DNA from: Pseudomonadota bacterium | Lineage (GTDB): Bacteria; Pseudomonadota; Alphaproteobacteria; Reyranellales; Reyranellaceae | Direction: 5' to 3' | NCBI GenBank assembly: GCA_020160955.1 | Contig: JAIUOX010000029.1 | Location: 1-46,165 of the forward strand | DNA: 46,165 nucleotides | In this document: positions 14,449 through 22,667 of the stretch, in pieces | Layout of the letters: each line of letters starts with the position of its first letter | Position numbering within the stretch: position 1 is the first letter of the stretch | The notes under the pieces: model-generated | Seen by the model: only the letters and a program-made list of their open reading frames with translations | The model's database searches: none | What the model was told of the DNA's origin: nothing | Position numbers and translations under genes: made by a program

Positions 14449-16233
14449 CTATTCCTCCAGCACGTAGGTGCCCGGGGCGTCGCCCAGCACGACGTAGCCG
14501 GCAGCGGCGTTGCCGAGCGGCGGCGGCGCCACCGGCGGCCCCGAGTGCGCCGCCAGCCAGGCGGCGTAGGTCGTCCACCACGAGCCGTCGCGCTGCGGCG
14601 CGGTCACCGCCCAGGTCTCGGAGTCGAGGTGGCGGGCGTCGACCGCGTGGGTCATCACCTGGTGCCAGGGGCCGGGCCGGTCGATCGGGGCGACGATGCC
14701 GGCATTGTGGCCGCCGCTCGCCAGCACGAAGGTCACCGGCGCGTCGACGAGGTGGTGGATCTTGTAGACCGAGCGCCACGGCGCGACGTGGTCGTGCACC
14801 GTGCCGACCACGAACATCGGCGCGCGGATGTCGGCCAGCATCACCGTCCGGCCGCCCGCCGCGTAGCGGCCCTCGGCGAGGTCGTTGTTGAGGAACAGCT
14901 GGCGCAGGTACTCGGAGTGCATGCGGTACGGCAGGCGCGTGGCGTCGGCGTTCCACGCCATCATGTCGTTCATCTCGTCGCGCTCGCCCATCAGGTAGCG
15001 GTGCAGCCCCTTCGACCAGATCAGGTCGTTGGAGCGCAGCAGCTGGAACGCGCCGGACATCTGCTTGGCGTCGAGGAAGCCCTGCTCCCACATCATGTCC
15101 TCGAGGAAGCTGACCTGCCCCTCGTCGATGAACAGCATCAGCTCGCCGGCTTCCGTGAAGTCGACCTGGGCGGCCAGCAGGGTGACCGAACTCAGCCGGT
15201 TGTCGCCCTGCCGCGCCATCGCCGCCGCGGCGATCGACAGCAGCGTGCCGCCGAGGCAATAGCCGAGCGCGTGGACCTGCCGGCCGGGCACGATCGCGCC
15301 GATCGCGTCGATCGCCGCCATGACTCCCTGGCCGCGGTAGTCGTCGAAGCCGACGTCGCGGTCGCGCGCCGTCGGGTTCTTCCACGAGATCGCGAACACC
15401 GTGAACCCCTGCCCGGTGAGGTAGCGGATCAGCGAGTTCTCCGACGACAGGTCGAGGATGTAGTACTTCATGATCCAGGCCGGCACGATCAGCAGCGGCT
15501 CGGGCCGCACCGAGGATGTCGTCGCCTCGTACTGGATCAGCTCCATCAGGCCGTTGCGGAACACCACCTTGCCCGGGGTCGCCGCGACGTTGCCGCCGAC
15601 CACGTAGGCCTCGCTGCCGGCCGGGCGGCGGCCGTTGACCATGCGCTCCCAGTCCTCGAACAGGTGCTGCAGGCCCTCGACGAGGTTGCGGCCGCCGGTC
15701 TCGAGCGTGCGCTGCTGCAGCTCGGGATTGGTCGCGAGGAAGTTGGACGGCGAGAACAGGTCGAGCAGCTGTCGCGCGCCGAACTCGACCATCGCCTCGT
15801 GGTGGCGGGTGACGCCGCGCACGCCGCTGGTGGCGTTGTGCCACCATTGCTGCTGCAGCAGGAAGCCCTGCTGGACCAGGTTGTAGGGCCACTGCTGCCA
15901 GGCCTCGCCCCTGAACCGGCGGTCCTGCGGCAGCGGCTCGATCACCGGCGGCACCTTGCCGGGCTCGAGCAGGTTGCGCCACGCGTAGGTCTGGTAGCGC
16001 AGCAGCTTGCGCATCGCCTTGTCGGCCAGCTGGAAGCGCTTGCCGGGCGAGGTCGCGAGGTGGACCAGCCAGTGGAGCTGGGCCGACAGCACGGCCGCCG
16101 GCGACAGGCCGAGCGTCAGCTTGGCCAGCGCCGCGTGCAGGGCGCGGTCGGTGATCTCCGACAGGCCGGAGAAGCCATGCGTCTCCTGCGCCGGTTCCGG
16201 GTGGACGACCGGCAGTGCGTGATCCTTGGGCAA
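14449..16233 (-). CDS. phaC: Poly(3-hydroxyalkanoate) synthase, class I type
   Basis: This 594-residue protein has the PhaC_N domain (about residues 95-270) and an alpha/beta-hydrolase catalytic part. The lipase-like box GYCLGG holds nucleophile C326, with D481 in VHDHVAPW and H509 in GGHNAG, so the triad is complete. It polymerises (R)-3-hydroxyacyl-CoA into storage polyester on granule surfaces. AGGAGT lies ahead of the ATG. It follows the host-attachment-type gene by 28 nt, probably as one operon driven from the region with the FNR-like box at 16791. A palindromic repeat directly follows the stop. Confidence 0.94.
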   Translation of the reverse strand: MPKDHALPVVHPEPAQETHGFSGLSEITDRALHAALAKLTLGLSPAAVLSAQLHWLVHLATSPGKRFQLADKAMRKLLRYQTYAWRNLLEPGKVPPVIEPLPQDRRFRGEAWQQWPYNLVQQGFLLQQQWWHNATSGVRGVTRHHEAMVEFGARQLLDLFSPSNFLATNPELQQRTLETGGRNLVEGLQHLFEDWERMVNGRRPAGSEAYVVGGNVAATPGKVVFRNGLMELIQYEATTSSVRPEPLLIVPAWIMKYYILDLSSENSLIRYLTGQGFTVFAISWKNPTARDRDVGFDDYRGQGVMAAIDAIGAIVPGRQVHALGYCLGGTLLSIAAAAMARQGDNRLSSVTLLAAQVDFTEAGELMLFIDEGQVSFLEDMMWEQGFLDAKQMSGAFQLLRSNDLIWSKGLHRYLMGERDEMNDMMAWNADATRLPYRMHSEYLRQLFLNNDLAEGRYAAGGRTVMLADIRAPMFVVGTVHDHVAPWRSVYKIHHLVDAPVTFVLASGGHNAGIVAPIDRPGPWHQVMTHAVDARHLDSETWAVTAPQRDGSWWTTYAAWLAAHSGPPVAPPPLGNAAAGYVVLGDAPGTYVLEE

Positions 16234-16261
16234 GACGACTCCTGGGGGATGGGGGTGGCGA

Positions 16262-16735
16262 CTAGGCCACGGCCACGTTGAGTTTCGGTGACAGCGCCTT
16301 CCACAGCGCCGTCATCGTCTGGGGACTGAGGTCCTTGGCGATCTCCAGCGTCACGCGCGACGCGACGCGGCGCGACAGCAGCGGCCGCAGCTCGCCGAGG
16401 CTGCGCCGCGGCAGCACCAGCACCAGGCTGTCGAACGCCTTGGCGGCACAGGCATCGTCCAGCGCCTCGGCCAGCACCACCATGAACCGGTGCTTCTCCA
16501 GCTTGTGAAAGTCGTGTGGCGGTTCGAAGGCATGGCGGCCGCTGCGGCCGGCCGCCGCGAAGCCACGGCCCGGCTTGTCGCTCTTGAGATCGCGCGGCCG
16601 TTGCCTGCTCTGCGGCGCCACGAGGTTGCCGGGCCCGGCGGCGGCGAACTTGCGGCCGCTCTCGTGCGGGGTGAAGAAGCGGGCGCGGGCGCCGTCGGCG
16701 ACGACGATCCAGGGAACGGGAACTTTCCGGGCCAT
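16262..16735 (-). CDS. Host-attachment-family protein (PF10116-like)
   Basis: A 157-residue protein of the family named for a protein required for attachment to host cells, related to bacterial eRF1-like folds. Recognisable stretches are WIVVADGARARFFTP, the middle HDFHKLEKHRFMVVLAEALD, and LVLVLPRRSLGELRPLL...LEIAKDL. I chose the ATG at 16735 because AGGAGG lies 9 nt upstream; an in-frame ATG at 16804 would add an atypical leader. It is predicted cytoplasmic. In alphaproteobacteria such genes often belong to microaerobic regulons, which agrees with the FNR-like box 56-69 nt upstream. The molecular function is not established. Confidence 0.85.
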   Translation of the reverse strand: MARKVPVPWIVVADGARARFFTPHESGRKFAAAGPGNLVAPQSRQRPRDLKSDKPGRGFAAAGRSGRHAFEPPHDFHKLEKHRFMVVLAEALDDACAAKAFDSLVLVLPRRSLGELRPLLSRRVASRVTLEIAKDLSPQTMTALWKALSPKLNVAVA

Positions 16736-16790
16736 GCCTTGGTTCCTCCTGAAACAGGGGCCATCCTGCCGGCAGCCGCCGGGGAAGCCC

Positions 16791-16804
16791 TTGATCTGGA
16801 TCAT
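16791..16804. promoter_or_regulatory. FNR/FixK-type box
   Basis: TTGATCTGGATCAT matches TTGAT-N4-ATCAA at nine of ten positions. It lies in the divergent spacer between the host-attachment/phaC operon and the secreted-protein gene at 16861. Confidence 0.55.
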
Positions 16805-16860
16805 GCGCCCCGGTCCCCGGCCGGGCTAGCCTCGGTCCGCTTGGGAAAGGACGTCGCCAA

Positions 16861-17436
16861 ATGACTTCTCGGCCCCTGCTGCTCCATACCATCGCCCTGG
16901 CCCTCGCCGGCGCGCTTGCCGGCGCCCCCGCCGCCTTCGCCGCGTGGAAGACCGAGCCCGGCGTCGCGACGCCGAGCTACGCCGTCGCCACGCCCGACCG
17001 GCAGGACCTCAACGTCGACAGCATCGTGCTGATGTGCGAGCCGACCGGCGAGGCGACGCCCGCCCTGCAGCTCCAGCTCTACCTCGCCGACGACGGTCCG
17101 CTGCTGCCCCGGGGCGCCGCCACCGCCGCGCTGAAGGACGAGCCGCGCGGCGAGCTGTCGATCGATGGCCGTGCCGTTCCGGTCGGGCTGTACTTCGCCG
17201 AGGACCACGTCGTGGTCGCCGACGATGCGTCCGATCGCGTGCCCCGGCTCTCGGAAGGGCTGGTCGATGCCCTCCAGAAGGGCCGTCACCTGGTGCTGCG
17301 CCTCGACCTCCTGAAGGAGCCCGCCGGCCAGCCGGCGGCGTTCGACGGCAGCCTCGAGGTCGAGCTGTCGGCCAAGGCGGTCGCCGCGGTGCGCCGCTGC
17401 ACCGCCGCGCCGGCCCTGTCGCTGGCCACGCACTGA
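16861..17436 (+). CDS. Hypothetical secreted protein
   Basis: A 191-residue protein with a signal peptide (HTIALALAGALAGAPAAFAA, cleavage near residue 27). The mature part is beta-rich (SIVLMCEPTGEATPALQLQLYLADDGPL, then AVPVGLYFAEDHVVVAD) with two cysteines (about residues 59 and 181) that could form a disulfide. No family is recognised. GAAAGGA precedes the ATG. It is divergent from the host-attachment/phaC operon and shares the spacer with the FNR-like box, so it may be oxygen-regulated too. Periplasmic location is inferred. Confidence 0.65.
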   Translation: MTSRPLLLHTIALALAGALAGAPAAFAAWKTEPGVATPSYAVATPDRQDLNVDSIVLMCEPTGEATPALQLQLYLADDGPLLPRGAATAALKDEPRGELSIDGRAVPVGLYFAEDHVVVADDASDRVPRLSEGLVDALQKGRHLVLRLDLLKEPAGQPAAFDGSLEVELSAKAVAAVRRCTAAPALSLATH

Positions 17437-17467
17437 GTGTCCGTCGCGTCCCCGCCGTCTAGACTGG

Positions 17468-17483
17468 CTTGACCGAGGTCAAG
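17468..17483. promoter_or_regulatory. FNR/DNR-type palindromic box upstream of ABC exporter operon
   Basis: CTTGACCGAGGTCAAG has perfect 7-bp arms around GA and fits TTGAC-N4-GTCAA, a form bound by FNR/DNR-type regulators. It lies 54-69 nt upstream of the membrane-fusion gene start at 17537. Confidence 0.55.
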
Positions 17484-17536
17484 GCCGGGCCGACACCCCT
17501 CGCTAGGGTTCGGGCCCGCTGTTTTTCGAGGACGGT

Positions 17537-18535
17537 ATGACGCAATCGCAGCGCCGATGGACGATCCTGGTGGCAGGGCTGGCGATCCTCGCCGCTGCCG
17601 GCGCCTTCGCGTGGAAGCCGTGGTCGAAGCCGCCGGCCGACACCCTGACGCTGTACGGCAACATCGACGTGCGCCAGGTCGACATGGCCTTCCAGGCGAT
17701 CGGCCGCGTGCAGGACATGAAGTTCGAGGAAGGCGATACGGTCAAGGAAGGCGACCTGCTGGCCCGGCTCGAACCCGAGACCTACCAGGACCTCGCCGAC
17801 CTCGCGACGGCGCGCATGAACGCCCAGCGCATCGCCCTGCAGCGCCTGCAGGCCGGCAGCCGCGCCGAGGAGATCGCCCGCGACAAGGCGCAGGTCGAGG
17901 CCGCGCGGGCCGCCGTGGTCGACGCCGAGCTGGCGGTCCGCCGGCGCACCGAGCTCCTGAAGTCCGGCAACGTGTCGCGCGAGCTCTACGACGAGGCCAA
18001 GAACACCTACGATTCGGCGCGGGCGCGCCTCGACGTCGCCAGCCAGGTCGCGCAGCTGACCCAGATCGGCCCGCGCCAGGAGGACATCGACGAGGCCAAG
18101 GCGGCGCTGAGCGCCCAGCAGGCGACGGTGTCGCTGGCCAGGCGGCGGCTCGACGACACCCAGCTGAAGGCGCCGGCCAGCGCGATCGTGCTCAGCCGCA
18201 TCGTCGAGCCGGGTGCCATGGTCGGTCCCAATTCGCCGGTCTACACGCTGGCGCTGACCGACAAGACCTGGGTGCGGACCTACATCGCCGAGCCCGACCT
18301 CGGCCGCATCAAGCCGGGCATGGCGGTCAAGGTCTACACCGACACCGACCCGACGCGCGGCTACGACGGCTGGATCGGCTTCATCTCGCCGACCGCCGAG
18401 TTCACGCCGAAGACCGTCGAGACCACCGAGCTGCGGACCCAGCTGGTCTACCGGCTGCGCATCTTCGTGCGCGATCCCGACGACCGGCTGCGCCAGGGCA
18501 TGCCGGTCACCGTGCGCATCCCCCTCGCCCGCTGA
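17537..18535 (+). CDS. HlyD/YbhG-like membrane fusion protein
   Basis: This 332-residue periplasmic adaptor has one N-terminal membrane anchor (WTILVAGLAILAAAGAFAW, about residues 8-26), a biotinyl-lipoyl half-motif (VDMAFQAIGRVQDMKFEEGDTVKEGDLLARLE), a helical hairpin of about 110 residues (QDLADLATARMNAQ to LARRRLDD), the second lipoyl half (LKAPASAIVLSRIVEPGAMVG) and beta-barrel parts ending TVRIPLAR. It should link the ABC transporter encoded downstream to an outer-membrane channel. The ATPase GTG start follows 4 nt after its stop. An FNR-like box is upstream. Confidence 0.9.
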   Translation: MTQSQRRWTILVAGLAILAAAGAFAWKPWSKPPADTLTLYGNIDVRQVDMAFQAIGRVQDMKFEEGDTVKEGDLLARLEPETYQDLADLATARMNAQRIALQRLQAGSRAEEIARDKAQVEAARAAVVDAELAVRRRTELLKSGNVSRELYDEAKNTYDSARARLDVASQVAQLTQIGPRQEDIDEAKAALSAQQATVSLARRRLDDTQLKAPASAIVLSRIVEPGAMVGPNSPVYTLALTDKTWVRTYIAEPDLGRIKPGMAVKVYTDTDPTRGYDGWIGFISPTAEFTPKTVETTELRTQLVYRLRIFVRDPDDRLRQGMPVTVRIPLAR

Positions 18536-18539
18536 GCGC

Positions 18540-20273
18540 GTGCCGCCGCTGCCGCCCGCCGTCGTGTTCGACGGCGTCGTCAAGCGCTTCGCCGCCGGCG
18601 CCGCGACGGTCGCCGCGCTCGACGGCATCAGCGCCGAGATCCCGGCCGGCCAGGTCACCGGGCTGGTCGGCCCCGACGGCGCCGGCAAGACGACGCTGCT
18701 GCGCCTGGTCGCCGGGCTGATGGCGCCCGACGCCGGCCGCGTCACGGTGCTGGGCCACGACAGCCGCGACGTCGCCGCCTTCCAGCGCGACCTCGGCTAC
18801 ATGCCGCAACGCTTCGGCCTCTACGAGGACCTCACGGTCGCCGAGAACCTGCGGCTGCACGCCGACCTGCACGACCTCGACGCGCGCCAGCGCCAGGAGC
18901 GCGTCGACTCGCTGATCGGCTTCACCGGCCTGGCGCCGTTCCTCGGCCGCCTGACCGGCGCGCTGTCGGGCGGCATGAAGCAGAAGCTCGGGCTGGCGAT
19001 CGCCTTGATGGCGCGGCCGCGGCTGCTGCTGCTCGACGAGCCCAGCGCCGGCGTCGACCCGGCGTCGCGCCGCGAACTGTGGCGCATGGTCAAGGAACGC
19101 GCCGGCGACGGCGTCGCGGTGGTGTGGAGCACCGCCTACCTCGACGAGGCCGAACGCTGCGACCGCTTCCTGCTGCTGCAGGAGGGCAAGCTGCTGGCCT
19201 CTGGCGCGCCGCCCGACTTCGCCCGGCGGCTGGAGGGCCGCACCTTCCTGCTCGACCTGCCGGGGACCGAGCGCCACCGCGCGCAACGCCGCGCCGCCGC
19301 CGATGGCGCGGTCGCCGACGCCACCATCCAGGGCAACAGCCTGCGGCTGGTGCTGCGCGCCGGCGCGGCGCTGCCCGACCCTGCGGCGCTGGACGCGCCG
19401 GGCGCGACGCTGCGCCCGGTGCGGCCGCGCTTCGAGGACGCGTTCGTCGACCTGCTGGCCGCGCCGGCCGCGACGACAGCCGCCGAGGAGCCCGCCGAGA
19501 GCGTCGGCCTTCCGGCAGACGGGGCCGCCGATGGCGCCACCATCGTGGCGCAGGACCTGACCTGCGACTTCGGCCGCTTCCGCGCCGTCGACCATGTCAG
19601 CTTCAGCGTCGCGCCGGGCGAGATCTTCGGCCTGCTCGGTCCCAACGGCGCCGGCAAGTCGACCACCTTCCGCATGCTGTGCGGCCTCCTGAAGCCGACC
19701 GCCGGCAGCGCCCGGGTGGCGGGGCTCGACCTCGGCCGTGCCCGCGCCGCGGCGCGCGAACGGATCGGCTACATGTCGCAGCGCTTCTCGCTCTACGGCA
19801 CGCTGTCGGTGCGCGACAACCTCGACTTCTTCAGCGGCGTCTACGGCCTGTCGGGCGCGCGCCGCGCCGAGCGCATTGCCTGGGCGATCGACAGTTTCGA
19901 GCTGGCGCCGGTGGTCGAGGCCGAGGCCGGCGGCCTGCCGCTCGGCTTCAAGCAGCGCCTGGCGCTCGCCTGCGCGCTGCTGCACGAGCCGCGGGTGCTG
20001 TTCCTCGACGAGCCGACCTCGGGCGTCGACCCGCTGATGCGGCGCGCGTTCTGGCAACGCATCGGCACGCTGGCCGACCGCGGCGTCACCGTGCTGGTGA
20101 CCTCGCACTTCATGGACGAGGCCGAGTACTGCGACCGGCTGGGCATCGTCTATGCCGGCAAGCTGATCGCGACCGGCCGGCCCGACGACCTCAAGCGCCG
20201 CTTCGCCTCGCCGGAGCAGCCCGAGCCGACCCTCGAAGACGCCTTCGTGGCGCTGATCGCGGAGGCCGCGTGA
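18540..20273 (+). CDS. Double ABC ATPase (YbhF-like)
   Basis: A 577-residue fusion of two nucleotide-binding domains. NBD1: Walker A GPDGAGKTT (44-52), signature LSGGMKQKL and Walker B LLLLDEPSAGVDP. NBD2: Walker A GPNGAGKSTT (about 367), Walker B VLFLDEPTSGVDP and switch His in VTSHFMDE. The NBD2 signature is degenerate (LPLGFKQRLA instead of LSGGxxQR), and NBD1 has Thr (WSTAYLDE) where the switch His belongs, so the two sites are probably unequal. It powers the two permeases encoded downstream. The GTG start is 4 nt after the adaptor stop. Confidence 0.9.
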   Translation: MPPLPPAVVFDGVVKRFAAGAATVAALDGISAEIPAGQVTGLVGPDGAGKTTLLRLVAGLMAPDAGRVTVLGHDSRDVAAFQRDLGYMPQRFGLYEDLTVAENLRLHADLHDLDARQRQERVDSLIGFTGLAPFLGRLTGALSGGMKQKLGLAIALMARPRLLLLDEPSAGVDPASRRELWRMVKERAGDGVAVVWSTAYLDEAERCDRFLLLQEGKLLASGAPPDFARRLEGRTFLLDLPGTERHRAQRRAAADGAVADATIQGNSLRLVLRAGAALPDPAALDAPGATLRPVRPRFEDAFVDLLAAPAATTAAEEPAESVGLPADGAADGATIVAQDLTCDFGRFRAVDHVSFSVAPGEIFGLLGPNGAGKSTTFRMLCGLLKPTAGSARVAGLDLGRARAAARERIGYMSQRFSLYGTLSVRDNLDFFSGVYGLSGARRAERIAWAIDSFELAPVVEAEAGGLPLGFKQRLALACALLHEPRVLFLDEPTSGVDPLMRRAFWQRIGTLADRGVTVLVTSHFMDEAEYCDRLGIVYAGKLIATGRPDDLKRRFASPEQPEPTLEDAFVALIAEAA

Positions 20274-20296
20274 TGACGGGCCGGACCGCTCCCGCT

Positions 20297-20431
20297 CTTC
20301 CTCCCTGCGCGGCAGCGCGGGGAGGTGTCCGCGCAGCGGACGGAGGGGTCATGAGCCCCTCGACGCTTGCCCTAGCCCCCTCCGTCGCCGAAGACGGCGA
20401 CACCTCCCCGCGCTCGCGCGCCGGGAGGAAG
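20297..20431. repeat. Intra-operon palindromic repeat element
   Basis: Arms 20297-20329 and 20399-20431 are near-identical inverted copies of 33 nt, with further inner pairing. The 160-bp gap it occupies separates the ATPase from the first permease. The right arm ends GGGAGGAAG and supplies the Shine-Dalgarno sequence for the ATG at 20434. Confidence 0.8.
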
Positions 20432-20433
20432 TC

Positions 20434-21552
20434 ATGAGCGCGCGGCGTTTCCTTGGACTCTTGCGCAAGGAGTTCGTGCAGATCGTGCGCGATCCGTCGT
20501 CGATCGCGATCGCGCTGGTCATGCCGGTGGTGCTGCTGATCCTGATCGGCTTCGGCATCTCGCTCGACGCGCGCGACGTGCGGTTCGGGCTGGTCGACGA
20601 GAACCGCAGCGTCGAATCGGCCAGCCTCTACCAGTCCTTCTCCAACAGCCGCTACTTCCGGCCGAGCCTGTTCGCCGATGCCCGCGCCGCCGAGGCCGCC
20701 CTGATGCGCGGCGACATCGCCGGCTTCGCGGTGCTGCGCGGCGACTTCGCGCGACGCGTCGCCAACCCGCTGCAGCCGGTCGAGATCGGCATCTTCGTCA
20801 ACGGCGTCGACGCCAACAACGCGCGCATCGTCACCGGCTACGCGCTGGGCACGATCGAGAAGTGGCTGGCGGCGCGCGGCCGCGACCGCGGCCACGTCGT
20901 GACGCCGCCGATCACCGTCGACCATCGCTACTGGTACAATCCCGAGATCCGCAGCGCCAACTTCATCGTCCCCGGCCTGATCGCGCTGGTGATGACCATG
21001 ATCGGCGCGCTGCTGACCGCGCTGGTCGTGGCGCGCGAGTGGGAGCGCGGCACCATGGAGGCGATGATGGTGTCGCCGGCCAGCATGACCGAGCTGATCA
21101 TGGGCAAGCTGGTCGCCTACTTCGGGCTCGGACTGGGCGGGCTGGCGGTGTCGGTCGGGCTCGGCCTGTTCGTGTTCGAGGTGCCGTTCCGCGGCTCGTG
21201 GGCGATGCTGCTGGCGATGTCGTCGGTCTTCCTCGTGGTGTCGCTGGCCCTCGGGCTGGTGATCTCCACGGTGGCGCGCAGCCAGTTCGTCGCCGCCCAG
21301 CTGTCTTTCCTCGTGACCTTCATGCCGGCCCTGATCCTGTCCGGCCTGATGTTCGACATCGCCAGCATGCCGCGCTGGCTGCAGCTGGTGACCACCGTGT
21401 TTCCCGCCCGCTACTACGTGTCGAGCCTGCAGACCCTGTTCCTCGCCGGCACGGTGTGGCCGGTGCTACTGCCCGACCTCGCCGCCCTGGCGGGCTTCGC
21501 CGTCGTGCTGCTGACGATCGCCGTGGTGCGCACCCGGCGCAGCCTCGAGTAG
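20434..21552 (+). CDS. ABC-2 type permease (YbhS/YbhR-like), first
   Basis: This 372-residue ABC-2 permease has an N-terminal amphipathic segment (FLGLLRKEFVQIVRDPSSIAIALVMPVVLLILIGFG), a large extracytoplasmic domain (about residues 45-175) and five C-terminal membrane helices with the conserved VAREWERGTMEAMMVSPASMTELIMGKL and RYYVSSLQTLFL. It pairs with the next gene product to form the channel of the exporter. Its ribosome-binding site comes from the arm of the palindromic repeat just upstream. Typical substrates of this class are drugs or envelope compounds; the actual one is unknown. Confidence 0.9.
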   Translation: MSARRFLGLLRKEFVQIVRDPSSIAIALVMPVVLLILIGFGISLDARDVRFGLVDENRSVESASLYQSFSNSRYFRPSLFADARAAEAALMRGDIAGFAVLRGDFARRVANPLQPVEIGIFVNGVDANNARIVTGYALGTIEKWLAARGRDRGHVVTPPITVDHRYWYNPEIRSANFIVPGLIALVMTMIGALLTALVVAREWERGTMEAMMVSPASMTELIMGKLVAYFGLGLGGLAVSVGLGLFVFEVPFRGSWAMLLAMSSVFLVVSLALGLVISTVARSQFVAAQLSFLVTFMPALILSGLMFDIASMPRWLQLVTTVFPARYYVSSLQTLFLAGTVWPVLLPDLAALAGFAVVLLTIAVVRTRRSLE

Positions 21553-21557
21553 CCGCC

Positions 21558-22667
21558 ATGTGGCGCCGCATCCGCTCGCTGATCGTCAAGGAGTTCCTGA
21601 CGCTGTGGAAGGACCGCAAGAGCCGCTTCGTGCTCGTGGTCCCGCCGATCATCCAGCTCCTGCTGTTCGCCAACGCCGCGACCTTCGAGGTCCGCGAGGT
21701 CGATGTCGGCATCTGGCAGGAGGACCGCGCCGCGCTGGCGACCGAGCTGCTGCAGCGCTTCGAGGGCGCCGGCAACACCTTCCGCGTGGTGCGGCGCTAC
21801 GACAACCCGCGCGCGGTCGAGGACGACATCGCCGCCCAGCGGGTCAAGGCGGTGCTGCATGTCGGGCAGGACTTCTCGGCCGACCTGCTGGCCGGGCGGC
21901 CGGCCCGCCTCCAGCTGCTGCTCGACGGCAGGCGGTCGAACGCCGCGCTGATCGTCCAGAACTACGCCGCCCAGATCGTCGAGCGCTTCAACCGCGAGCG
22001 CGCGCTGTCGGCCAGCCGCGGCGCCTCCGTCAACGTCGAGACGCGGGCCTGGTTCAACCCCAACTACGACAGCCGCTGGTTCATCCTGCCCGGCCTCACG
22101 GTGCTGCTGACCATGGTGGCGACGCTGCTGATCACCGCCCTGTCGGTGGCGCGCGAGCGCGAGCTCGGCACCTTCGACCAGCTGCTGGTGACGCCGCTCC
22201 GGCCGCTCGAGATCCTGGTCGGCAAGACCGTGCCGGCGCTGGTCATCGGCTTCGTCGAGGCCAACGTCATCGCCGCCGTCACCGTGCTGGCCTTCGGCGT
22301 GCCGTTCGCCGGCCAGGTCGCGCTGTTCTGGGTCGGCATCGTGCTGTTCGTGCTGGCGGCGATCGGCGTCGGCCTGGTGATCTCGTCGCTGGCCCGCACC
22401 CAGCAGCAGGCGATCCTCGGCGTCTTCCTGCTGATGAGCCCGGCCACCGTGCTGTCGGGCTTCACCACGCCGATCGCCAACATGCCGGACTGGTGCCAGG
22501 CGCTGACGCGGGCCAACCCGCTACGCTACATGATGGAGCTGTCGCGCGGCGTCTTCCTGCAGGACCTCGGCTGGTCGCTGGCCTGGCCGCAGCTCTGGCC
22601 GATGATCGTCATCGCCGCGGTGACGCTGTCCTACGCGACGTGGCTGTTCGGGCGAAAGCTCGCCTAG
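21558..22667 (+). CDS. ABC-2 type permease, second
   Basis: A 369-residue partner permease with the same layout: MWRRIRSLIVKEFLTLWKDRKSRFVLVVPPIIQLLLFA, an external domain with WFNPNYDSRWFILPGL, then helices with VARERELGTFDQLLVTPLRPLEILVGK and ANPLRYMMELSRGVFL. The start is the ATG at 21558, 5 nt after the previous stop; an in-frame extension upstream is only the shadow of the first permease. Its stop overlaps by 4 nt, tail to tail, the stop of the serine palmitoyltransferase gene. Confidence 0.9.
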   Translation: MWRRIRSLIVKEFLTLWKDRKSRFVLVVPPIIQLLLFANAATFEVREVDVGIWQEDRAALATELLQRFEGAGNTFRVVRRYDNPRAVEDDIAAQRVKAVLHVGQDFSADLLAGRPARLQLLLDGRRSNAALIVQNYAAQIVERFNRERALSASRGASVNVETRAWFNPNYDSRWFILPGLTVLLTMVATLLITALSVARERELGTFDQLLVTPLRPLEILVGKTVPALVIGFVEANVIAAVTVLAFGVPFAGQVALFWVGIVLFVLAAIGVGLVISSLARTQQQAILGVFLLMSPATVLSGFTTPIANMPDWCQALTRANPLRYMMELSRGVFLQDLGWSLAWPQLWPMIVIAAVTLSYATWLFGRKLA

